Assembly: GCF_026341035.1 (NCBI RefSeq)
Contig: NZ_JAPEOQ010000001.1
Span: 2,232,001-2,296,000, forward strand
Origin: Streptomyces sp. NBC_01016
GTDB lineage: Bacteria; Actinomycetota; Actinomycetes; Streptomycetales; Streptomycetaceae
Direction of reading: 5' to 3'
Length of the DNA stretch: 64,000 nucleotides
Shown here piece by piece: positions 8,521 through 14,907 of the stretch. The stretch's first letter is position 1, and every line of letters starts with the position of its first letter. The notes under the pieces are model-generated. The model was not told the origin of the DNA. It made no database searches and was given only the letters and a program-made list of their open reading frames with translations. The translations under genes and the position numbers were made by a program.

Positions 8521-9017
8521 GGGCAGGCTCCTTCGCGGGCGGGAGTCGCCGCGCGTCGGGTGGAACCACCCGGAATGAGGACGTCCTGGTCAACCGGGAA
8601 CCGGGACATGCTGCACGTCCACAAAGCGGGAAGCACCGCACCGACGCTGGGCGGCTTCGCTGACTGATTCAGATCGCGACATCCGAGGGGACGTCGATGA
8701 GATCAGGGGAACGAAGTGCTCTTCCGGCAGGCGCGGCCAGCACGGTGTACAGCTGACTGCGGGTGAGATGAGGCCCTGGGCCCTACAGGCCGGAAGAACG
8801 GGTAGTACTGCACGGTCGACTTCGATCCATGACAGCCCCACCTCCTCCGGCCGGTCCCCCGTGGGGGACGTGAAACGGGTCGGTTTCTCGACAGGCCCGC
8901 GGGGGCCCTCGGCGGACACGCGCTGCGTGTTGTCCCGACCAGCGGCCAAGACTATCAGCCGACCGGCGAAAGCGGGCCCCGTCCATACCCGTTGAGCGCG
9001 AGATCTATGCTCGCGGG
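8521..9017. other. 497-base intergenic region between divergent corA and SUFU genes
   Basis: This divergent region must hold promoters for corA and the SUFU-domain gene. I see no convincing riboswitch, and no open frame with coding-like codon use. A 119-codon minus-strand frame (8590-8949) has no recognisable family and poor composition. Confidence 0.5.
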
Positions 9018-9602
9018 ATGGCAGAAGTTCTTGCGCTGGTGGAGGCGCGACTCCGGATAACCCTGGGTGAACCGGACGCGCGAGCGGCGGTCACCTTCCT
9101 CGGTACCGACCGCATCGAGGTGTTGCGCTTCACAGAAGGCGACGTGGTGCGCTACGCCACCCTCGGCATGTCCGCGTCCCCGATGGCCGATCCCACGGCG
9201 GCCCTCGCCGACCCCGTCAAGGGCCCTCGCGCGGAGCTGGTCCTCACCGTCCGCGCCGGCCTCGCCGACACCGACAAGGTGCTGCGCCCGCTCGCGGTCC
9301 TCGCGGCGTCCCCGCAGGTCGAGGGCATCGTCGTGGCGCCGGGCGCCTCGCTCGACGTGGGTGAACCGCTGTGGCCCGCAGCACCGTTCACCTCGGCCCT
9401 CGTCGCGGAGCCGGGCGGCCTGGTCGAGGACCTGGACCTGGACGATCCGCTGGACCCCGTACGGTTCCTGCCGCTGCTGCCCATGACGCCGAACGAGGCG
9501 GCGTGGAAGCGGGTGCACGGCGCGGCCGCGCTCCAGGAGAAGTGGCTGGACAGCGGAACGGACCTGCGCGATCCGCTGCGCAAGTCCGTTCCGCTGGACT
9601 GA
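9018..9602 (+). CDS. suppressor-of-fused (SUFU) domain protein
   Basis: A 194-aa protein resembling bacterial SUFU-domain (PF05076) proteins: an N-terminal region measuring a test surface (VTFLGTDRIEVLRFTEG), the motif YATLGMSASPM, RAELVLTVRAGL, and a C-terminal LLPMTPNEAAWKRVHGAAAL segment that is characteristic of the family. In bacteria these proteins are of unknown function and often linked to polymorphic-toxin immunity, but there is no toxin gene beside this one. ATG 9018 follows a short AT-poor leader. The neighbouring MFS gene converges on it, 33 bases away. Confidence 0.8.
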   Translation: MAEVLALVEARLRITLGEPDARAAVTFLGTDRIEVLRFTEGDVVRYATLGMSASPMADPTAALADPVKGPRAELVLTVRAGLADTDKVLRPLAVLAASPQVEGIVVAPGASLDVGEPLWPAAPFTSALVAEPGGLVEDLDLDDPLDPVRFLPLLPMTPNEAAWKRVHGAAALQEKWLDSGTDLRDPLRKSVPLD

Positions 9603-9635
9603 TCCGGGCCTGGATCGGTCCGGGCTGAGAACCGG

Positions 9636-10892
9636 TCAGTTCGCGTAGACCGAGACACTGTCCTCGGTGGCGTGCTTCGGCTCCAACTCCTCGGCCTCGT
9701 GGGTGAGTGCGCTCCTGCGCACCCACACCACGACCGCACCGAGCACCGCCGTGATCGCGGCGACCACGAACGGGATGTGGATGTTGCTCCACTCCTCGAT
9801 CTTCGGCGCGAAGAACGGGGCGGCCGCGGCGGCGAACCACCGGACGAAGTTGTAGCCGGCGCTCGCCACCGGCCGCGGCGCGTCCGAGACGCCGAGCGCG
9901 AGCTCGGTGTAGACGGTGTTGTTCACGCCGATGAAGGCGCCGGACAGGATCGTGCAGACGACGGCCGCGGTGTGGTTGCCGTACCCGAGGGCGAGCACGT
10001 CCAGGGCGAGCAGCACGAGCGAACCGCCGAGCACCTTGAGCGAGCCGAACCTGGCCTGCATGCGCGGCGCGACGATCACCGAGAACAGTGCGAGCAGCAC
10101 ACCCCACGCGAAGAACACCGCGCCCGACTTGTACGGGGTCATGTTCAGCACGAACGGCGTGAAGGCCAGCACCGTGAAGAACGTGTAGTTGTAGAAGAAG
10201 GCCGAGATCGCCGCGGACGCGAGGCCGCCGTGGCCGAGCGCCTTGATCGGATCGAGGATCGAGGTCTTCTGCGCGGGCTTCGGCTGTTCCTTCAGGAACA
10301 CGGTGATGCAGACGAACCCGATGGCCATCAGCGCGGCGGTGCCGAAGAACGGGTAGCGCCAGCTGGCGTTGCCGAGCAGCGCGCCGACGAGTGGCCCACA
10401 GGCCATGCCGAGCCCGAGCGCGGACTCGTAGAGGAGGATCGCGGCCGCGCTGCCACCGGCGGCGGCGCCGACGATGACCGCCAGCGCGGTCGACACGAAG
10501 AGCGCGTTGCCGAGGCCCCAGCCCGCGCGGAAGCCGACCAGCTCCCCGACGGAACCGGACGTGCCCGCGAGCGCCGCGAAGATCACCACGAGGGCGAGGC
10601 CGACGAGGAGGGTCTTCTTGCCGCCGATGCGGCTGGAGACGAACCCGGTCACCAGCATGGCGATGGCGGTGATCAGGAAGTACGAGGTGAAGAGCAGGGA
10701 GACCTGGCTCGGTGTCGCTTCGAGGCCCTTGGCGATCGACGGCAGGATCGGGTCGACCAGGCCGATGCCCATGAAGGCGACGACGGATGCCCCGGCGGTC
10801 GCCCAGACCGCCTTCGGTTGACGCAGGAGACTGCCCGCACCTGCGTCGAACGTGTCCCCTTCGGCGGGACCCCCTGTACTGCTGTGGCTCAT
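9636..10892 (-). CDS. MFS family efflux transporter
   Basis: A 418-aa major facilitator with about 12 hydrophobic segments. The motif A-like loop GFVSSRIGGKKTLLVG lies after helix 2, and LGLGMACGPLVGALLG resembles the drug-antiporter motif C region, suggesting an H+-coupled drug or metabolite exporter; the substrate is unknown. I chose ATG 10892 because AAAGGAG sits eight bases upstream. A longer frame from GTG 11003 would begin at the -10 box and would translate a tandem repeat. The gene has a long leader with 9-base repeats and an unusually AT-rich promoter. Confidence 0.88.
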   Translation of the reverse strand: MSHSSTGGPAEGDTFDAGAGSLLRQPKAVWATAGASVVAFMGIGLVDPILPSIAKGLEATPSQVSLLFTSYFLITAIAMLVTGFVSSRIGGKKTLLVGLALVVIFAALAGTSGSVGELVGFRAGWGLGNALFVSTALAVIVGAAAGGSAAAILLYESALGLGMACGPLVGALLGNASWRYPFFGTAALMAIGFVCITVFLKEQPKPAQKTSILDPIKALGHGGLASAAISAFFYNYTFFTVLAFTPFVLNMTPYKSGAVFFAWGVLLALFSVIVAPRMQARFGSLKVLGGSLVLLALDVLALGYGNHTAAVVCTILSGAFIGVNNTVYTELALGVSDAPRPVASAGYNFVRWFAAAAAPFFAPKIEEWSNIHIPFVVAAITAVLGAVVVWVRRSALTHEAEELEPKHATEDSVSVYAN

Positions 10893-10901
10893 GCCTGCTG
10901 C

Positions 10902-10980
10902 TCCTTTGAGTCCCTCGAGTCCTTTGAGTCCCTCGAATCCTTCGAGTGACTTCCTCTGGTCCTTCGAGTAGTCCTTCGAG
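10902..10980. repeat. tandem 9-base repeats in the leader of the MFS gene
   Basis: Five contiguous 9-mers of the form TCCYTYGAR run from 10902 to 10946, with two further copies at 960-968 and 972-980. They lie between the promoter and the Shine-Dalgarno sequence of the MFS gene. Read on the minus strand they would encode EGLKGLEG-type residues if translated. Confidence 0.75.
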
Positions 10981-11003
10981 GGCTGGATCGTTGGCGTATA
11001 CAC

Positions 11004-11033
11004 ATAATAAGTTAGAGCAGCTAATTAATGCAA
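11004..11033 (-). promoter_or_regulatory. AT-rich promoter with inverted repeat upstream of the MFS gene
   Basis: On the minus strand, TTGCAT (11028-11033) and TATTAT (11004-11009) are separated by 18 bases, close to a sigma-70-type consensus. The spacer contains TTAG...CTAA half-sites (11012-11024) that could bind a MarR- or TetR-type repressor. The local base composition is strikingly AT-rich against the genome. Confidence 0.6.
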
Positions 11034-11131
11034 GCTACATCTATCTCTCCTGGTCGGGACGCCACGGCGCTGCCCTCCGGACGGGTGATCGTCCTTGACG
11101 CGGCGCGGGACGGGGAGGACCGTGGGGCTCT

Positions 11132-11770
11132 ATGAGGGGCGAACCCAGTTGCCCGAAGTGTGGTGGCCGGGTCAGGGCTCCCGGACTCTTTGCCGACTCC
11201 TGGCAGTGCGATGCGCACGGGACCGTGCATCCGATGCAGCCCGTGATCCCGCCCAGTGTCGAGGCGCTCAGCGTCGTGGTGCGGCGCGCACGGGTGCCGG
11301 TCTGGATGCCCTGGCCGCTGCCCGTCGGCTGGCTGTTCACGGGCGTGGCCAACGCGGGGGACGAGCGCCACGGCGGCCGTGCCACCGCCGTCGCCTGCTC
11401 GGGCCCGGGACCGCTCGGCGGCCCCGGTGAGCTGGTGCTCGTCGCCGAGGAGCTGGGCGTCGGACTCGGCGCGCGCTACGCGGGGATCGACGGCCCCGAC
11501 CCCGGCCCGTACATGGAGGTCTCGGGGCCCCCGCAGGCCAAGGTGCTCGCCGCGGGCCGGCCCACCCCGATGTGGCACGTCTCCGGCGTCCCGGACGACC
11601 GGGCGGTCTTCGCCGGTGAGGCGCGCGGCCTGTGGCTGTGGGCGGTCGTGTGGCCGGAGCAGACGGGGATGCTGATGTACGACGAGCTGGTGCTCACGGA
11701 TCTGCGGGACGCGGGGGCCGAGGTGGACCTGCTGCCGTGCGGGGCGCTGTCGCCGCGCATCATGGCGTGA
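11132..11770 (+). CDS. DUF6758 family zinc-ribbon protein
   Basis: A 212-aa protein that begins with a CPKCGG zinc-ribbon half and a second Cys in WQCDAHG, followed by VHPMQPVIPPSVEALS and a soluble domain with the hydrophobic motif WMPWPLPVGWLFTGVA. I recall this as a Streptomyces-conserved family (DUF6758) without known function. No membrane segment is certain. It is followed after about 120 bases by the PHP gene on the same strand and may be cotranscribed with it. Confidence 0.8.
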   Translation: MRGEPSCPKCGGRVRAPGLFADSWQCDAHGTVHPMQPVIPPSVEALSVVVRRARVPVWMPWPLPVGWLFTGVANAGDERHGGRATAVACSGPGPLGGPGELVLVAEELGVGLGARYAGIDGPDPGPYMEVSGPPQAKVLAAGRPTPMWHVSGVPDDRAVFAGEARGLWLWAVVWPEQTGMLMYDELVLTDLRDAGAEVDLLPCGALSPRIMA

Positions 11771-11889
11771 GTCCCAGAGCGCGGGAGAGGTAAGGGTTCC
11801 GTGCCCGGTTCGGTGGTGACGGGGGTGCTGGAAATCCCCGTTATCCTTGAGCGGTCCCCGTCAGCCCGTCGAGCCTGGAGTACGCAGCC

Positions 11890-12777
11890 GTGCGCATCGA
11901 TCTGCACACCCACTCCACTGCCTCCGACGGCACGGACAGCCCGGCCGAACTCGTGCGGAACGCCGCCGCGTCCGGCCTGGACGTCGTCGCGCTCACCGAT
12001 CACGACACCACCCGCGGGCACGCCGAGGCGATCGCCGCGCTCAACGGCCTGTCGGCCGACGGCCCTTCGACGGGGCTGACCCTCGTCACCGGTGCCGAGC
12101 TCTCCTGCCGCCTCGACGGCGTGAGCATGCACATGCTGGCGTACCTCTTCGACCCCGAGGAGCCGGCCCTGCTCGCCGAGCGCGAGCTGGTCCGCGACGA
12201 CCGGGTGCCGCGCGCCAAGGGCATGATCGCCAAGCTGAACGAGCTGGGCGTTCCGGTAACCTGGGAGCAGGTCGCCCGGATCGCCGGAGACGGTTCGGTC
12301 GGCCGCCCGCACATCGCCACGGCGCTGGTCGAGCTCGGTCTCGTACCGACGGTCTCCGACGCGTTCACCGAGAACTGGCTGGCCAACGACGGGCGCGCGT
12401 ACGTCGACAAGCACGAGACCGATCCCTTCGAGGCGATCCGCCTGGTCAAGGCCGCGGGCGGGGTCACCGTCTTCGCGCACCCGGGCGCCGCCAAGCGGGG
12501 TCACACCGTTCCCGAGGCGTCGATCGCGAAGCTGGCGGAGGCCGGGCTCGACGGCATAGAGGTCGATCACATGGACCACGACGCCGCGACCCGCGACCGC
12601 CTCCGCGGCCTTGCCGCCGACGTCGGCCTGCTGGTCACCGGGTCCTCGGACTATCACGGCAGCCGCAAGACGTGCGTGCTCGGCGAGTACACCACCGACC
12701 CCGAGGTCTACGGGGAGATCACGCGGCGCGCGACGGGCGCCTTCCCGGTGCCGGGCGCCGGCGGACGCGGCGCCTGA
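11890..12777 (+). CDS. PHP-domain metal-dependent phosphoesterase
   Basis: A 295-aa PHP-family enzyme. The four conserved metal-binding blocks are visible: HTHSTASDG at residues 5-13, LTDHDTTRGH near 37, GAELSC near 72, and HPGAAKRG near 198, with a final DYHGS near 256. Relatives hydrolyse 3',5'-nucleoside bisphosphates or act as RNase AM/TrpH-type 5'-3' exonucleases; the substrate here is inferred only. GTG 11890 puts the first metal motif at the N-terminus as expected. MarC follows 58 bases downstream. Confidence 0.9.
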   Translation: MRIDLHTHSTASDGTDSPAELVRNAAASGLDVVALTDHDTTRGHAEAIAALNGLSADGPSTGLTLVTGAELSCRLDGVSMHMLAYLFDPEEPALLAERELVRDDRVPRAKGMIAKLNELGVPVTWEQVARIAGDGSVGRPHIATALVELGLVPTVSDAFTENWLANDGRAYVDKHETDPFEAIRLVKAAGGVTVFAHPGAAKRGHTVPEASIAKLAEAGLDGIEVDHMDHDAATRDRLRGLAADVGLLVTGSSDYHGSRKTCVLGEYTTDPEVYGEITRRATGAFPVPGAGGRGA

Positions 12778-12835
12778 CGCGCCCCGTACGCACCTCGACC
12801 CACCCTTCCGCACCACTCTCGCAAGGCACCCCACC

Positions 12836-13441
12836 GTGTTCGACGCTGCCGTTTTCGGATCCCTTTTTCTCACGCTTTTTGTGATTATGGATCCCCCCGG
12901 AATCACCCCGATCTTCCTCGCCCTCACCGCGGGCCGCCCCGCCAAGGTCCAGAAGCGCATGGCCTTCCAGGCGGTCTGCGTGGCCTTCGGCGTCATCGCC
13001 GTGTTCGGCGTTCTGGGCAACCAGATCCTGGCCTATCTGCACGTCTCCGTCCCGGCCCTGATGATCGCGGGCGGTCTGCTGCTGCTCCTGATCGCGCTCG
13101 ATCTGCTGACCGGCAAGACGGACGAGCCCAAGCAGACCAAGGACGTGAACGTCGCCCTCGTGCCGCTCGGCATGCCGCTGCTCGCCGGGCCCGGCGCGAT
13201 CGTCTCCGTGATCCTCGCCGTGCAGGACGCGGACTCGGTGGGCGACCAGGTCTCCGTCTGGTCCGCGATCATCGCGATCCACGTGGTGCTGTGGCTGGTG
13301 ATGCGCTACTCGCTGGTCATCATCCGTGTCATCAAGGACGGCGGCGTGGTCCTGGTGACCCGGCTCGCGGGCATGATGCTCTCCGCGATCGCGGTGCAGC
13401 AGATCATCAACGGCGTGACACAGGTGATCCAGGGCTCCTGA
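12836..13441 (+). CDS. MarC family integral membrane protein
   Basis: A 201-aa protein with six predicted transmembrane helices. The opening FGSLFLTLFVIMDPPGITPIF and the central PLGMPLLAGPGAIV are signatures of the MarC family, whose function is still unknown. GTG 12836 is the chosen start because it places the first helix at the N-terminus; only a weak AAGG site lies upstream. A very strong hairpin follows the gene. Confidence 0.9.
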   Translation: MFDAAVFGSLFLTLFVIMDPPGITPIFLALTAGRPAKVQKRMAFQAVCVAFGVIAVFGVLGNQILAYLHVSVPALMIAGGLLLLLIALDLLTGKTDEPKQTKDVNVALVPLGMPLLAGPGAIVSVILAVQDADSVGDQVSVWSAIIAIHVVLWLVMRYSLVIIRVIKDGGVVLVTRLAGMMLSAIAVQQIINGVTQVIQGS

Positions 13442-13492
13442 CCGCCCTGAGTTCCTGACCGCCCCGGGCTCCTGAGAGCGCCGGACCACAGC

Positions 13493-13527
13493 GAAGCCCC
13501 CGTACGCATCGTGCGTACGGGGGCTTC
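13493..13527. terminator. strong bidirectional terminator hairpin
   Basis: A perfect 16-bp stem (13493-13508 with 13512-13527) and a three-base loop lie between marC and the convergent small gene. They terminate both transcripts. Confidence 0.88.
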
Positions 13528-13551
13528 GAAGTGTGCGAGTCGCTTACGCCG

Positions 13552-13704
13552 TTACGAGGCGGACGACTCTGCCGGGCGGATGTAGAGGCGCTGCCCGATG
13601 GCGGCGGCCTGCTGAACGATCCGGTTGACGGAGGCGGCGTCCACGACGGTGCTGTCCACGGCGTTGCCGTCGACATCGTCGAGTCGCATGATTTCGAAGC
13701 GCAT
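13552..13704 (-). CDS. conserved small hypothetical protein (50 aa)
   Basis: A 50-aa product opening MRFEIMRLDDVDGNAVDSTV and containing VDAASVNRIVQQAAAIGQRL. ATG 13704 has a good GGGAG Shine-Dalgarno sequence, third positions are almost all G/C, and it sits upstream of the shared terminator. I recall near-identical short proteins in many Streptomyces. It has no membrane helix and is probably a small soluble two-strand, one-helix protein of unknown role. Confidence 0.78.
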   Translation of the reverse strand: MRFEIMRLDDVDGNAVDSTVVDAASVNRIVQQAAAIGQRLYIRPAESSAS

Positions 13705-13953
13705 GGGCTTCTCCCTTCGTCTGGTGATCCTCCTGAAGGAGAACTACTGGTGCGGGGCTTCTCAGCTTGGTCCCGCAGTACGGCCGGGCGGTTGCCCGGC
13801 CGTTAAGAGTGAATTGCGCAGCAGGGGTGCCGCGCGTTCCTGATGGGTACAACGAGTTGCCCGCTGCAAACATTCCCTACGCTAAGGAAATTTTTCGATC
13901 GGCTAATTACTCGTGCGTCATCAGTGCCCGCGAGGGGCCCGTGAGCTGCTGTT

Positions 13954-14826
13954 TTATGCCGCCGGGTGGCGGTCCCAGAAGGCGGCGAGGGCGGCGGCCG
14001 TGGCCCGCGGCCGGTCGGTATTGGGGGAGTGCTCGGCCCCGGCGACGACGGTGCGCTCCGCGCCGAGGCGCGCCGCCATGTCGTCGAGGAGCGGCACGGG
14101 CCAGGTGTCGTCCCGCTCGCCCGACAGCACATGTATCGCGAGGCCGAGCGCCGCGAGCTCGTCGACCCGGTCCGGCTCCGTGCGCAGCTGCCCCGCCGTG
14201 GCGATGAGCTGGGCCGGGCTGTTCCGCATCCAGCGGCGGCGCAGATCCTCGCCGTCACCGCGGAGGTCGGCGGCGTCCTCGGGGGCGTCCAGGCCCTGGA
14301 TCGCCTCCCACACCTGCGCCATGTCCAGCGCGGCGAGGGCGTCCTGGAGCAGCTTGGCGCGCTCCTGCTGGGGCTGTGCGACGGCGGCGGGGCCCGAGGA
14401 CATCAGCGTGAGCGAGGCGAACGGGGCGGGGTCCTCGATGACCGCCGCGCGCGCGACGAGCCCGCCGAGCGAGTGGCCCAGCAGATGCACCCGGCCGGTT
14501 CCTTCGTCTTGGAGCGCCGCCGCCTGCGCGAGCGCGTCGCGCGCCAACTCCCGCTGCCGGTACGGCCGTTCGTCGTCCTTCGGGCCTTCCGACTCGTACT
14601 GCCCGCGGCCGTCCACGGCGACGGTCCGGTAACCGGCCGCGCTCAACGGGGCGTGCAGCTCGATGAAGTCCTCCTTGCTGCCCGTGAATCCGGGCAGCAG
14701 CAGGGCGGTGCCCCGGACCGGGCCCTCGGCCGGCTCGCCGGTGAGCGCAGCGAAGTCGCCCCGGGCGGTGCGGAGGCGGTGCGCACGGGTGCCGGGCGGC
14801 GGGGTGAAGGTCGCGGGCCTGCTCAT
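13954..14826 (-). CDS. alpha/beta hydrolase
   Basis: A 290-aa serine hydrolase of the alpha/beta fold. The oxyanion strand LLLPGFTGSKEDF, the nucleophile elbow GHSLGG (Ser near residue 118) and the final catalytic His in VVAGAEHSPNTDRP are all present. The lid region is Gln/Glu-rich. Substrate is unknown; it could be an esterase, lipase or epoxide-hydrolase-like enzyme. ATG 14826 is the only sensible start. It is downstream of the DEAD-box helicase gene and separated from it by a terminator. Confidence 0.88.
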   Translation of the reverse strand: MSRPATFTPPPGTRAHRLRTARGDFAALTGEPAEGPVRGTALLLPGFTGSKEDFIELHAPLSAAGYRTVAVDGRGQYESEGPKDDERPYRQRELARDALAQAAALQDEGTGRVHLLGHSLGGLVARAAVIEDPAPFASLTLMSSGPAAVAQPQQERAKLLQDALAALDMAQVWEAIQGLDAPEDAADLRGDGEDLRRRWMRNSPAQLIATAGQLRTEPDRVDELAALGLAIHVLSGERDDTWPVPLLDDMAARLGAERTVVAGAEHSPNTDRPRATAAALAAFWDRHPAA

Positions 14827-14857
14827 GTGCCGAGATTACGCGCAGCCACCGACAACG

Positions 14858-14893
14858 AAGGCCCGGACCCCGCAGCAGCGGGATCCGGGCCTT
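14858..14893 (-). terminator. terminator after the DEAD-box helicase gene
   Basis: A 16-bp stem with one mismatch (14858-14873 with 14878-14893) and a four-base loop lies 14 bases beyond the helicase stop codon. Confidence 0.75.
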
Positions 14894-14907
14894 TCGCCGT
14901 GGACTGA

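Noticed and set aside
8700..8850. Possible Mg2+ riboswitch (M-box) near corA
   Set aside because: A GGTGAG...GAGGC-like string occurs on the plus strand, not the corA strand, and the rest of the M-box consensus could not be matched.
8590..8949. 119-codon minus-strand ORF upstream of corA
   Set aside because: No recognisable motifs, weak codon-position bias and no Shine-Dalgarno site.
10893..11003. Longer MFS protein starting at GTG 11003
   Set aside because: That start overlaps the -10 box and would translate the tandem repeat; ATG 10892 has an ideal AAAGGAG.
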